Of a stretch of DNA of 64,000 nucleotides, positions 43,907 to 57,161 are shown one piece after another; the stretch's first letter is position 1, and every line of letters begins with the position of its first letter. Under the pieces are notes generated by a model that was not told the DNA's origin, searched no databases, and saw only the letters and a program-made list of their open reading frames with translations. The position numbers were made by a program, and so were the translations under genes. The DNA comes from Cryptomeria japonica (taxonomy: Eukaryota > Streptophyta > Pinopsida > Cupressales > Cupressaceae). The stretch lies in contig NC_081412.1 of assembly GCF_030272615.1 (NCBI RefSeq), positions 697,607,156-697,671,155 on the forward strand, read 5' to 3'.

Positions 43907-45416
43907 TGTTGACATGATGATATTGTATGTTGTCATTGATGTCAATATGATGAAGAGTGAACTGATATATTGAAGTAAGCACTTGCAAGAGAACCGATAT
44001 GATATTATCAGCCAGTATGTTGAAATGTGAACCAGTATATGTAAAAAAGTGAAGTGGTATGTTTGTCCAAGTGAACCGGTATGTTGGAATGTGAACTAGT
44101 ATATGGAATGTTTTGTATCAAGGTTTCATATGGTATGACTACCAGTTGGTAGTCTTAGCTTCAGGGTTTCTGATTGAAGTGTTCTATGCCTGTGTGATTC
44201 AACCAATGACATTGTGTGATGAGTTAGCATTGTAATGAAGAACAGATTGTGTTGCCATGTTAGCCTTGTGCACGTGAATGATCTTGCATGAAGGAGATTG
44301 ATCCTATCTACCTCAGGAATGTGCGAAGTCTCTGTAAATGGTGGAGAACGCATGATGGGTTATCAACCTCCAAGAAGCAGTGAAGAATGAACCTTGGAGA
44401 ACGTCTTGAGATCTGTTCAAGATTGTTGTAATCAATGCAATATGATCAATAGTTAGGATTGAACTGACTGAATTTCTTAACCTAAATGTTTAGGGTTTAT
44501 GGTACTAACCTATCTATTTCCTATAAGTTCGATGTTGTTTTCATATTGAGGTTGTTGGCAAATATTGTGTGTGTATCTAAGTGCAAAGATACGTGATTCT
44601 TGCCAGACCAGATAAGAGAATAGATACCTACAGAGTGTGAGTGCAGAAGGAAGGAACTAAAGTGGATCTGCATTGGCATTGAGTGTTGTTACCAGATCAT
44701 TATAATACCTAATGACCTCTAACCACTTCAATAGTTGGAAAATCCCTTAACAGGGTAGCTTTAACCAACTTGCTGTAAATCCTTTAACAGGGTAGCTTTA
44801 ACCAACTTGCTGTAAATCCTTTAACAGGGTGACTCAAAATCATTGAGTTCTTAAAATCCCCTAACAAGGTAACCTTTAACAGGGTTTAGCCCTCAACCAA
44901 GTATTTTAGCCATCCCTTAACCGGGTGACCCCTAGCAGGATCGATTCCTAATAGAACCTATTGTAAAGTCTTTAACCAAACTAGGCTCCTAATAGAGCGG
45001 ACTTCAAAAGGGTTCAAAGAACAGCTTGTGGGTATTCATCCCCACTGTGGTTTTTCCCAGTTGGGTTTCCACGTGAAAAATATGTGTGATGCTTTTCATG
45101 TGATGATTTGTTATTCTCTGTTAAGCAGTAAAGCATGTTGAACCAGTAAGTCTTTACATTTCTGTTGAAGTATTACTAGTGTATGCATATGGGTGAAGAG
45201 GAAATAAGATGTTAGATTGTGTGGAAAGTTGAGTTACTGGTTATGTCTTTCACTGTGTCTAATCGGTAGTAATCTGGTTTAAATCGGTGTTATTGCTTGC
45301 CAGTCAAGTGTAGTGTTTTCAGTCAAACCGGTTCAAGAAAAAGTGTTTTTGTCAGTACCGATTCACGCCCCCTCTCAGTACCAGTTTAGTACTAACCGTT
45401 CATCATTGATTCATCA
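43907..45416 (+). repeat. 5' LTR of element I
   Basis: 1,510 bp, TGTTGACATGATG to GATTCATCA. It shares the modules of the A/B LTRs: U3 block TTGTCATTGATGTCAA at 43930-43945, mini-hairpins from 44744 to 44998 (CCCT-TAAC-AGGG, GCTC-CTAATA-GAGC), the GTGGTTTTTCCC/GGGTTTCCACG block at 45047-45073 and a C-tract hairpin at 45355-45381. Confidence 0.92.
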
Positions 45417-45430
45417 ATTGGTATCAGAGC
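45417..45430 (+). other. Primer-binding site of I
   Basis: ATTGGTATCAGAGC directly after the LTR, the Met-tRNA site. Confidence 0.92.
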
Positions 45431-45487
45431 ATCATCCAGGTCCTCTGTGCCATAAGCTTAACTGCTTGAGGTAAAGATCCTAATCTA

Positions 45488-48400
45488 ATGATGAAGAGGG
45501 AAGGTCCAAAGTTCAATAGAGACAACTTTAAAATATGGAAGGACAGAATGAAGATATGCATCAGAAGCATGGGTGCTCAACACTAGAGCTATGTTGAGAA
45601 TGCTTATGTTATCCCTATCGGTACTCTCACCGATGATCAGAAGAGAGAGATTCAGGAGAATGGGCAAGTCATGGAAGCCCTAATTAGCAGTTTATTTGAC
45701 ATTGAGTTTATTGATGTTCAGGACAAAGAGAATCCCAAAGAACTATGGGATGCCCTTGAGAATATCTATGGTGGTGATGAGCATGTGAAATAAGCTAAGG
45801 AAGAAAGCCTTAGGGGAAAGTTTGAAGACATGCAGATGGTTGAAGGAGAGACCATTAAACAATATGGAATAAGAATCAAAACTGTTGTTGGAGATATCAA
45901 GAGTGCAGGTGGTAAAATGGAAGATTCCACTATTGTTAGCAAAGTTTTGAGATCCTTATTACCAATCTATGCAATAAGGGTTGCTGCTATTCAGAAGTTG
46001 AGGTCTGTAGATAAGACAAAGGTATCCCTAGACTCGATCATTGCAAAGTTAATAGCTTATGAGCTAAATAATTATGATGGCAATATTTAGAAGATTGACT
46101 CAGCCTTCAGAGCATTTGCTGCACCATCTAGAAAAGGCAAAGAAGCTAGTACCAGTGGTGAACCAAGACAAAGTAGAGAAATGGATGATGAGGAGATCCT
46201 GATGGAATTTGAAGCTCTTCTTACCAAAAGACTTCCCAAGGGAATCGGTAAATACAGAAGTAAGCTTCCTTTGAAATGATTTTCTTGTAACTGGATAGGA
46301 CACATTGTTGTAAACTGCCCTAATGGTGACAATGAGGATAAACTGGAGAGGTTCAAGAAGTTCAAAGGAGGAAACCAGAGAAACTGTTTTGTAGCGGTTG
46401 ATGAAGGTGTCACTGATGAGGAATTAGAAGATGAAGAAAATGAAGATATTGTGTTTGTAGCGGTCAAGGATGATGTGTCAGACAAGAAGGCTCTTCTCCC
46501 ACTTTGATAATTCCAATGAGTGGATTATTGATAGTGGTTGTTCTCACCATATGATTGGTGATTGGAGTAAGTTTCTATCTCTGGAAGAGTATGATGATGG
46601 TGTGGTTTGTTTTGTTAATGATGCACCATGTATGGTAAAAGGAAGAGGGTCCATCTCTCTGAATGAAAGAAGCAGTACTAACAATGTGTATTGGGTAGAA
46701 GCTCTCAAGCACAACCTTTTGAGTGTTGCTCAACTGAATGATAATGGACTCACTCTGGAATTCAAAAATGGAGTGTGCAAAATCAAAGGAAAGAATGGTG
46801 AACTGATGGCTACCGGTATGCAGACCAAAGGTAACCTATTTCAGCTAAATGCTATTGTCAGTACATGTCTTATGGCTAAGTTTGAGGATAGTTGGATATG
46901 GCATAGGATTCTCTGCCATGTAGATTTTGACAATATTGTGAAGGTGAGTAAGATCAAGGCAGTTAGAGGATTGCCTATGCTGAGAAAACCAAAAAATCCT
47001 TTGTGCAGAGAGTGTCAACTGGGGAAAATGTTTTCCTCAACCTTCAAAGGTAAACCTTTCACTACAAACAATTTACTTGATCTTGTGCATACTGATTTGT
47101 GTGGTCCTATGAAAACTAGGAGTGTGCAGGGAGATAGGTATTTTATGATTCTTACTGATGATTGCTCAAGGATGATGTGGGTCACATTCTTGAAGGACAA
47201 ATCTAAACCTTTTGGAAATTTCAAAGCCTTCAGAGAACTTGTAGAAAAAGAAAGCGGTAAGAGGATTAAGTGCTTAAGAAATGATCAAGGAGGGGAATTC
47301 ACTTATGGTGAATTCAAGAAATACTGTGAAGAGAATGACATCAAGAGGAAACTATCTACCCCCTGGACCCCATAGCAGAATGGCCTAGCAGAAAGAAACA
47401 ACTGGACTTTGGTTGAAGCAACTAGAACTATGTTGATCCAAGGAAAGGTTGCTCACACCTTTTGGAGAGAAGCAGTGAGCACTATAGTCTACACAATGAA
47501 CCGAGTACTCATCAAAAAGGGCAAGGATAAAACACCTTATGAGTACTGGACTGGTAAGACACCAGTGGTAATCTACTTTAGAGTGTTTAGTAGTAGATGT
47601 TATATCAAGAGGAGTGAACATCAGAGCAAGTTTGATGCTAAATGTGATGAGGGAATATTCCTAGGGTATTCCACAAAGAGAAAAGCTCTCAAATGTTTTA
47701 ACAATAGGACTCAGAGAATTGTTGAAAGCATCAATGTTAGAGTTGATGAAACCTCTGATAAATATAAGGAAACTGATAGTGAGCAAGTAGGAGATGAACT
47801 GGTAGTAACCTTCTGGGAGCCAGTTGCAAAACAACCAAGCACCGGTAACAATGCTCCTACACCGGTGGATGTTGATGTTGATAAAGATGAGGATGAAGAA
47901 GAAAATCAAGAGGAAACAACTAAGATTATTCCTAGGTATGTAAAGCTGAATCATGATCCAAAGCAGATCATAGGAGACAAGGATGCAAGAATTCTTACAA
48001 GAAGAAAGATCAGAGAAAACTCTTGCATGATCTCTGAATTTGAGCCTAAAACATTTAGAGAGGCACATAAAGATGAAGACTGGATCAAGGCAATGGAAGA
48101 GGAACTTGACCAGATAGAAAAGAATGGTACATGGTCTTTGGTACCCAAATCGGAGCATAAAAATGTCATTGGCACCAAATGGGTTTTAGAAATAAGCTGA
48201 ATGAAGATGGGTCAGTGGTTAGAAACAAAGCCAGATTGGTGTGTAAAGTATATGCCCAAGAAGAAGGAGAAGACTATAGAGAAACCTTTGCTCTAGCAGC
48301 TAGATTGGAAGGAGTTCGTATGCTTCTTGTATATGCAGCATTCAAGGGATTCAAATTATATCAAATGGATGTAAAGTCTGCATTCCTAAATAGAATACTA

Positions 48401-49304
48401 GAAGAGGAGGTGTATATAGAGCAACCAGATGGGTTTTCCCTATCAGAAGACAGCGACATGGTGTGTAGGCTACATAAGGCCTTATATGGACTAAAGCAGG
48501 AACTTAGAGCATGGTATGAACACTTGCACTCCCATCTTGTAAAGATTGGATTTGAGAGAACAAGTGAGGATAGTAATATCTACCTGAAGTCAGAAGGAGA
48601 TCAGATTCTGATCTATGAGGTATTTGTTGATGACACATTCTTTGGAGGAGATGACAGGATGAGTCATGATTTTGTAGATGAGATGAAAAAGGAGTTTGAG
48701 ATGTCACTTATACGGGAAATTAAGTTCTTCATTGGACTACAAATTCAACAAATGAAAGATAGAATCTTTATCACTCAGTCTAAATATGTCAAAGAGGTGT
48801 TGAAGACCTTTTGCATGGAAGACAACAAATCGGTTGGTACATCGATGGTGACCGGCTGTAAATTATGCAAAGAGGATGACTCAAGGTTGGTAAATGAGAA
48901 GGAATACCAATCAATGATTAGTAAATTGCAATATGTAGTACATAGCAGACCGTACATTGCACATGCAGTGGGCATTGCTGCACGGTTCCAGAAAAGCCCA
49001 AGAGAATCCCACTTGGTAGCACTCAAGTGGATTCTGAGATATTTGAAAGGATCTATTGACTATGGATTATGGTATCCATGTAGTAATGATTGCAACTTGA
49101 AAGTGTTTACAGATGTTGACTGGGCTGGTAATGTGGATGACCAGAAGAGCACAACCAGTGGTGCATTCTTTCTTGGTGGAAGACTAGTCTCATGGATGAG
49201 TAAGAAACAAAGCTGTATCTCTCATTCTACAACAGAAGCAGAGTATGTTGCAACATTTATGAACTGCACCCAGACAATTTGGATGAAGAATGTATTAAAT
49301 GGCT
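45488..49304 (+). pseudogene. gag-pol: Copia Gag-Pol polyprotein, truncated and broken
   Basis: Gag opens with MMKREGPKFNRDNFKIWKDR at 45488. The knuckle near 46280 has lost its first Cys to a stop (FSCNWIGHIVVNC). A frameshift near 46490 precedes protease WIIDSGCSHHM. Integrase is largely intact from about 46890 to 47640, with HTDLCGP and DQGGEF. A TAG near 47372 falls in the NGLAE segment, one codon away from the stop shared by A and B. A one-base deletion near 48185 shifts the frame before RT, which has FVDD followed by TFFGG near 48630. RNase H has [10 protein letters not shown] and breaks off at TIWMKNVLNG. It is better preserved than A or B, but not functional. Confidence 0.93.
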
Positions 49305-50485
49305 CAATGTGATGGGGAAAGCTTAGTGTAAATGGGATAAAGATCAGTTTGATTAGATAAAGCTTTGTGTGATGGGGATCATAAATGGATTGGATAATAT
49401 GGGAAGGGGAGTAAAGATTGAATAGGATTGGATGAGATGGGGAATATGATTGGATTAGATTGGATGGGATGGGGAATATGATTGAATATAATAGGATTGG
49501 ATTGTGGATATAGGATAAATGGATTGAAACCAATGGCAAGAGAGAACCAAGACTTGGTAAAAGGATGGAATGGATGGAGAGAATGCTTGAATATTTGATG
49601 GATCGATTAAGTAGATGGATAGTGATAGGATATGGAGGAGTAAAACATGAAAGATAGGTGGATTGGGGATCTAAGAACTATTGTGCAAAGGAGAAAAATG
49701 CCCCACTAAAGGTAGTGCAATTAAGGATAGATAAATGGTGGATAATGATGTATGATATGGAAGAATAATGTGGAATGAATATGGATGGAGGAAAAATGTA
49801 GGCTTGTGTGTTTCAAAGCATGTATGGATATTAATTTTCCTCTATCATGATCAAGACCAAAGGTAGGAATGGAGGATGCATTTGGATAGGATGGGGGGGG
49901 GGTGTGAGAAGGAGGATATGGATAGGATAGTCAAGATCAATGATAGGAAAGGAGGATGGACATAGATAGGACACAGATAGTGGATAAGGAATATGGAAGG
50001 TGTGAATGGAAAGATAGCATAGATGAAGCTTGCCCCCAAGTTTAGAGTGCAAGAGGATAAGGGGATTACATGTGGTGCTTGTTTACCAAGTTTTCATCAT
50101 GGTACTTACCCAAGGCACCACAAGAAGTGGTTTTCACCATTGGATAGATTTTTTCTCTTTTTTGATTTTTTGGAAAGTAGTTTGGATGGATAGGATAAGG
50201 ATGGTGGATAAGGGGACGTAAAAGGTAGTGGATGCATAAAAGAGAGATGGAGAGAGGACTCAAGAATCTAGTTCCATGAATAGTATCCCTTAAAGATGTG
50301 CTTCATTGAACCAAGAAAACTAGAGGTATGCTCATAGATGTTGGTATAAATAGAGAGGGAGATGAAATAGATGGAAGATGGAGGGGGATATGGATTTATG
50401 TAAAATATGGAATTAAACAGATGGGATTATGGAAAATGGATGTTGGATAATGGATGGGTTTGTGAAAGACTTGTGGATAAATGGA
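49305..50485. other. GGAT-rich sequence after the break in element I
   Basis: The plus strand is strongly purine-rich, with repeated GGATTGGAT, GATGGGGAATATGATTG (49437-49453 and 49470-49486) and GGATAGGATA. No convincing gene is seen; the short ORFs on both strands are low-complexity. It probably belongs to the same minus-strand element as the Pro-rich ORFs to the right. Confidence 0.4.
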
Positions 50486-52711
50486 TTAGAACGTTGGGAA
50501 AATCAACATTGGCACACACCTTGAAGGGTGGTGAAATTGTGGAAGAGAGGGTTTTGAATTACATGGAGGATAAAGTGTGGATTTTGGGACATGATGACCC
50601 AAACTAGATGAAGGGGGTGATCGAATTAGGATGGTGGATTTGTGGATATAAGGACCCAAAATGGATTTTGAAGATGGAGGATTGTTAAATGGATAATTAG
50701 AGGAATTATGAGCGGAGAGAGCTTTTGGATTATCAATTTTGGAGGCCAATTTGGATTTTATTTTGAGATGCATTGCTTCTATTAGTAGCTTGGGAATCCA
50801 CATAGCTTTTTATTTATTTTTTATTTTTGGGCCTTTGTGGCCTTTTGGATTTTTCTTTCTTTTGGATCATATTTTTCTTTTCTTGAGCATGTCTTTTTGA
50901 GGGGACATGTTGATCCTTGGATTTTTGTGGATTTATGGCTTTATGCATTTTATATTTGGCATCCAAATTGCTTCCAATAGAAATGGTATGGGTCAATGAG
51001 TATGGATGAGTTGAAGATTTTATGGATGGGATGATGGAGGGAGAGTTTTGGAAGGAATTCAAGGATGTGTGCCTTTGTTGATCTTTCTTAGGGATCATTT
51101 GAGGTGATGGAGTGGTGGATGGAGGGATGTAAGGACCCAAGATGGATGGAAGGGATGAAGGGTTTTGCATTGGAACATAAGGACCCAAACTAGATATTGA
51201 TGAGGAAGGAATGAACTTTAGGACACAAGGACCCAAAAGGGGTTTGGAAGATGGGGGATGGTGTGAAGGGATTTTGGATTTAGGAGGGATGGAAGATATA
51301 CCAACATCTTGAGCATGATCTTTGTATCCAAGGCCATATGAACTTGTATTTTCTTTAACTTGAAGGGGTTCCAATATGCCTTGTTCATGGAGGCCTAACC
51401 CTTTGCCTTGATAATTTATTTTTTGACAAACTATTTTTCTAATGGGATATTATTTTGGAAATAAGATGCAAGTCCATTTTGAGGAGGATGCAGGGTGGAA
51501 GGAATTGTGAACTCTTGGAGGAAACCATAATCGATGAAGGTGGAAGAGCCAAGTTGATAGATATGTGATTCATGGATAGGTTGGATAGGGGCGATGGGAT
51601 CTTGTGTAGGATTGGGATCTTGTGGGGGATTAGGATTATGTGGAGGCTTAGGAGGAACATTAGGATCTTGAGATGGATTTGGATCATGACATGGAGATGG
51701 AGGAATACTTTGATATTGACTTCGGATAGGATCATGTGGTGGAGTGGGAGGGATAATTGGATCTTGAGATGGAAGGAGAGAATTGGATGGAGGGATTGTT
51801 TTTTTCTTGAGATGGAGTGGAGGGGATGTGATCATAATATAGGGTGGAGGGGATGGGATCATGAGATGGAGGGATGCTTTTATCTTGAGGTTGAGAGGAA
51901 TCTATGTTAGCATGCATTGGAACAAGCTCTTGACATGTCTGGGGTTGTGGGGATGGTGTGATGTTGGAGGATATGGAATCTTCAACTTGGGTAGATGGAG
52001 GGATGGTAGCATCATGAATATTAGGGAATTGAGGGTTGTCTTGATTTGGAGGGGATGGAGGTGGATGGAGGATTTGGGGAGATTGGGAAACTTTGTTTTG
52101 AGGTGGGGATTTTGTATCCTTTGCTAGTATTTCTTGGATAAAATTATGGAGAAAGGACTTGGAGGATGGGGATGATATGGATTTCAGAGGATAAGGATTA
52201 TGTGGAGGTTTAGTATTAGATGGAGGTTTGGGATTATGGATCAAGGAATTAGGATTAATATTGGGAGAACTATGGTGTAAAGGATTTGGAAGGTGCGTGG
52301 ATATGATGGAGGTGTTATAAAAAGATGGGGATTGGGATGTGGATGAGGGAAAAGATGAGGACATAAATATTGGATCAGAGGGGTATGTGGATGAGGGATA
52401 GTACAAAGACATGGATGAGGAATAAGATGGATTTCCCTTGTCAAAGGTAGGGGAAGGATAAGAGATGTGAGATGAATTGGGATTGACTTGATGAGTGGGC
52501 TAGGATGAGAGGCATGAATAGCTTGGATAACTTTGAGGCATGCATGAGTTGGATGGGCATGATTGATAAGTTGATCCTCGAACTTCCATAACCATTTTTT
52601 CAAACCAACCCATGATGTTTGAATGTGGATTTTGGGTAGCCAACTTTTTCTTTTGTGAGTGCAGATAGATAGTGCAAGGATAACCTCAAAATGATGAGAA
52701 TAGGGTGACAA
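50486..52711 (-). pseudogene. Pro/Ser-rich decayed ORF cluster, minus strand, unknown
   Basis: Three long minus-strand stretches (52412-51732, 51862-51431, 51374-50814) and smaller ones give a low-complexity protein rich in Pro, Ser, His, Ile and Asn. It carries short repeats: SQDPNPPQDP-like units near 51560-51720 and SSLGPYVP-like units near 51100-51240 and 50560-50680. A single SSYGLGYKDHAQDVG phrase near 51320 recalls the GLGY found near the Gag C-terminus of some retroelements. The C-terminal end is Lys/Arg-rich. No enzyme motif is present. With the leader and LTR-like block upstream on the same strand (53572-56593), it may be the structural gene of a gypsy-type element, but this is only an inference. 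Confidence 0.4.
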
Positions 52712-55361
52712 GTTGGAATTGAATGGATAGACTTGATTGAGAAAAGTGATGAGATGATGTTAGATAAAGATGAGGACTAGGACTTAGCAACTTCAGATTG
52801 GATTGAAGATTGATTGGATTCGATTTGATTTGGTTGGATTGGATTGGGTTTGATTTGATTAGATTGGATTGGTCCTTGGATTAGGACAAGATTGATTTAG
52901 ATTAAGATGAAACCTTAGCCCTTTGATTAGGACATAGATGAGGCATGAAATTGATGATTTGGACCACAAAGCAAGGTGACAACCAAGCTAGGTAAAATTA
53001 AGACCCTTGGATTAAGGTACAATTGATCAAGCTTTCTTCTACTTAGGATAGCCTTACATTCCTAAGAAAAATAGGGAAAAAGGATTGGGGTTTTGATCAA
53101 CCTAAAATGATTAAGCAAAGATACTTGAGGGAGATTCTTTCCCAAGCATAAGAGCCAATTAATGATTGATTAAAGATAAAGGTCTAAATAAAAATTTCAT
53201 AAAGTATTGACCTTAGAATGAGGTTGATTGATTGATGATTGGATTGGAAGGTTGATTAAGTTGATGTGCTAATTCCTCGAGGATGGAATGAAAATGATCA
53301 TGGTAGAATGGATTGATGATAAGAAAAAGAAGGGGAAGGTTACTCGAGACTAGATTAATGATTGGATAGAGATATTAGTTGGGGGTTGGTGATCATTCAA
53401 GATGGATGAAAATTGATTGGGGATTTGACTTGGGCGGAGATGGTGAAGTAGGAGTTTGACAATGACAAAGTAAAAATTGAAGGGTTTGGACAAATGTTCA
53501 GTCAAATTTGGGAATTTTTGGACTTTTTTGACTTGTAAAGAGATATCAAGAAATGAATACACATTGGCCAAGGTAACACTTTATGACAAGTGTGAAAGTG
53601 ATGAGGGCCTAAATTAGCCCAATGTAAAAAAATTCACTTCTTTGCACAATGAAGACACTTGATGACATACAACTTAGGCTAGAAAGTGGAAACCATTCAA
53701 TGGGGCCTCTCACACAAAGTGATACCTCAAATGAGCAAACAAATAGAGATTCTAGTAGAATTGGCTCCACTCCGCAACACACACTTCTCGGGCATACCAG
53801 ATTCTCTTACCCTGAATATCCAAAGATCTTATAACTAAGGGATTCCCCTCTCATCTTGAGTGGGTACATGAGAGGTTACTTCAGGGTATGATCCACACTC
53901 CTTGCACCATAAAATGTGGGATTTGGACTACTACAACAAGGTTATTAGTAGTTTTTTCATGGGTCCTATCCAAAAAGGATTTCATGAAGCAAGCCACTTA
54001 AGGCTCTAATTGAGATTATCGGTGCGAAGAAGGCCTACACGTCAAATTCACTCAACACTCTAGACGTTTGACCAAGTTTTTATATAGCAGCTTGAAAGAC
54101 ATTGCTTGAGATCACACTAAGAGAGATTATGTCCCTGACGTGTCCCAATTCAAAGTACCCTTGTGGTGTGATGAAATCCCCAATCAAAGATACCCCTCTC
54201 TACATAAAGAAAAATCGGGTGTTGTCAATCACCTTTCTCATCACCCAAGGTCTATGAAGGCGAGGGGAGAGGATAATAGGTGTGATGGTGGGTCCACCCT
54301 ACAAGAGTACAAGCACACCAAACACGATAGAAAATAGTTCTTTTTAGTCCCACATATAAAATGTTATCTACTCTAGATGTAAGAAACAAATCTACTTTAG
54401 TGGAAAACCAAAAGCCTTCGACAAATCTCCTATAAAAGATGATTAGTAGTTTATGATAATTGATCTTGGATAATAAAAAAAAATCTACAAAAAAAAGATG
54501 ATTAGCCCAAAAAAGATTACAAAAATTGGATTCCTTATGATTTTCTAAGTAATTTAAAAAAAAAGTTTAATGAAAAACGATTTTATATGCTAAAGTTATA
54601 TGCATTTGAAGTTTGAAAAAAAGGGTTGTATTTGAACATTTTGAAATAATTTTTTTAAGAATGATATGAAAAATATATTGAAAATCCATTTTATATCTCT
54701 AAGTCCTCTTTCCAATGCATTTTGAATTTAAAAAATTAAACACCCGAGAAAAACGTTATACCCATTTTACGAAAACTACTTTTTTACTGAGCACAAATGC
54801 CAAATGTCTGCACAAATATTGATTCAGACCATGCACAAATGTCGATTCATAGTTTTCAAAGAAAAATTTAAAAAAATGTTAGGCGGGAATATTTTTTTGA
54901 GTGGAGACACTGAAACAAAGAGGCATAGATGCCAATCTACAAACGAAGATGTCGATCTGCAGTTTCTGAACAAAATTGGTTAGGCGAGACATTTATTTGA
55001 ATGGAAACGTCAAATTGAGGATGCAAAGATGCTAATTTGAGGATGAAGAGACACCAATCTATAGGCAGAGATGTCGATCTATAATTTTTACCCAAAAATG
55101 TTAGGCAGGAAAAATATATTTGAATGGAGATGTCATTTTATCTTAGTGCAGACGCTGAAAAATTCTTGCAGAGAGGCCAATCCACTAAACTTGTGAAAAA
55201 ATTGCTAAAAATCCACAAAACAATTAGTAGAAAGGGATGTGAGTCCCACTGAGAATGTCAAAATGAACCAAGGGAAAACAATGCAATGATGTAAAGGCTA
55301 GTTTAAATCAAAATAATTATTAAATTCAAGAAAATGCCATGAAACCTTTATACCTTCACAA
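52712..55361 (-). other. Non-coding leader-like stretch with degenerate repeats
   Basis: No convincing gene. At 54780-55170 an imperfect repeat gives GATGTCGATCTGCAG, GATGCCAATCTACAAA and related phrases five or more times, separated by TTAGGCGGGA-like and GGAATGGAGA-like bridges. The position, between a Pro-rich ORF cluster and an LTR-like block on the same strand, resembles 4677-6162. Confidence 0.35.
52795..52900 (+). repeat. TTGGATT/TTTGATT short tandem repeat
   Basis: About 100 bases of degenerate GATTGGATTGGATT and GATTTGATTTGG units. Confidence 0.7.
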
Positions 55362-56593
55362 TGTTGTCACTTGCTCCTCGGATTGGACCTTTAGTGAAGC
55401 TAAAGATGCGCCCCTCCTTAGCTTGATTGGATTGGTCCTATGGTAGGAATGTGGATTTCTCTCCAATACATAACAACATTGATCATAGATGCCATGATGG
55501 ATGGATAGATAGATGAATGACTAAGTGTAGATAAATTTGCCTATAATGAAGATGCTAAGGATGGATTCTAAGCTCAAAAGGACAACATGAAATTGCATGG
55601 AAAGTGGATATGAGAATAAAAGAGTGGCATAAGAATGCAATGGAAGTGGATGATTTGTTAGGATACAAGACTTGAATTTATAGATTGGAGGAGACCAAAA
55701 TGGAGGACCAAGATTGATTTTGAATGAAGGGTTAAGATTGAGAGGAAGAATGGGAGAGGATTGAGAGGACAATTTTTGGAGACCAAAAGATTTGTCATAA
55801 AAGAATTTATTGTCTCCACACCCCTCAAGGTGCATAGGAAAAAATCCCCAATGCACATTGAAAGAATAAAAGGAATTTAAAATTCCTTGGGAATAGAAGA
55901 TTGCATGGGAGAAAGGGAAGAGAAGAGGAATTTAAAATTCCTTTGGAAGAGGTGGCATGGGGAGATTCAAATAATTTGATGTTCCATGAAAGAATCAAAG
56001 TGAGTAGCATTTAAGGTTGGAGGATGAGATGGGAAAGCCATTTATGGAGATGTGAAAATGATTAAGGAGATTGATTAGGTGGGTTAATGAGGGTTTGGAA
56101 GTGCAAGTGGGAAAGTTAGGAGGATGTGACATGAGGAGAGAGAATGAGTGGAGGGATTTAAAATTGAGGAATAATCATGCTTCTAGAAGAATTAATTAGG
56201 CTAGATGAAGATTAGAGAAAGGTGATTTGTAGGAATCATTTGGTTAACTTAGTTAATTAAAGTTAATTAACTAATAGAGGTTTAGAAGAAATAATGATAG
56301 AGATGACTTAAAAAGAATGGGGAATAATCAATTTATTGATAAATTAATTATTGGACTACAGTGATAAAATTAATTAAATTTGATTTAATTAATTTTAAGA
56401 AGAAAGAGACTCATACAATTAAATTAATTAATTATGTGGAGAGGCTTAAATTAATTAAATATTAATTTAATTAATATTAGATGTCTATAGGGGCATATAG
56501 CTACCTATAGATTTCATCATTTCCTTATTAATCATTTAGGTGATTTAATGATTTTATCTAGCAATGTGGTTTTGTAGGGTGTGATTCCTAACA
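55362..56593 (-). repeat. LTR-like block, minus strand, gypsy-type (tentative)
   Basis: Bounds TGTTGTCACTTG at 55362 and TTCCTAACA at 56593 give a 1,232-bp TG..CA block. Its size and composition resemble the LTR at 6184-7358: a GATGTGGATTTC-type inner part, CAAAATGGAGGA, and an outer third full of TTAATTAA. No primer site is visible on its inner side and no partner LTR is in the window, so the call rests on resemblance only. Confidence 0.35.
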
Positions 56594-56704
56594 TGTACCA
56601 TAGATACTAATGGGGGCTTCATCCAACACCTTATGGATATACCCTTTTTCATGAAATGTTTACTTTTGTGTACTTTAGCTTACATATGCATGTAATGTCA
56701 TATG

Positions 56705-57161
56705 ACCGCTAAAGTGGGGGCTAAATTTAGTGTCTTAAATTTTACTCCCTTAATTGGGTGGTACAATTTCACACTTAGGTTAGCACCTACCTTAGTGTGT
56801 TGCACTTTGCATTTTTAATTCCCTTCAGGCATTTAATTAATTAATTAAATTAAATCTCAAGTCCTCTTTTATTACTCCACACATCATACAGTTGGGCCCT
56901 TAACCCTAAGGGTGCCCCTTTTTATTTAATCCTTTTAATCAATTAAATTATCAAAGCCCTAATTAGGTCCTATTTTGACCTTCAAGGCCTGATCTCACAT
57001 ATCTAAACACCTTGAATCATTGCACCCACTTGGGGATCACCTTATAATCATGATACCTTGCATCCCTAGAAATTTGGAAAAAAGTTGATAAAACTGGTGT
57101 GAATCACACCGATCCAAACTTTTTCTCCTCAAATTTCAAGATCATGTTTTGGTGGTATTAT
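56705..57161 (+). repeat. Candidate polypurine tract and start of a gypsy-type LTR (split by J)
   Basis: CTAAAGTGGGGGCTAAATTTA at 56709-56729 is followed by TGTCTTAAATTTTAC at 56731, a common form of gypsy tract plus LTR start. If so, the LTR is entered by J at 57162 and resumes at 62118. Without a second LTR this remains tentative. Confidence 0.4.

Larger units (their letters stand above)
43907..49304 (+). mobile_element. Element I: Ty1/copia retrotransposon, 3' end missing
   Basis: 5' LTR at 43907-45416, Met-type primer site at 45417, then gag-pol up to RNase H. Similarity to A and B stops at about 49304, after AATGGCT, and is followed by unrelated GGAT-rich sequence; no polypurine tract or 3' LTR was found to the right. 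It has fewer stops than A or B and is clearly diverged from them. Bases before the LTR are AAGTA; no partner can be tested. Confidence 0.9.

Noticed and set aside
51572-52127. Plus-strand Trp/Arg-rich ORFs
   Set aside because: Products of GGAT/GGAG-rich DNA opposite the Pro-rich reading; repeated TGG codons are a composition effect.
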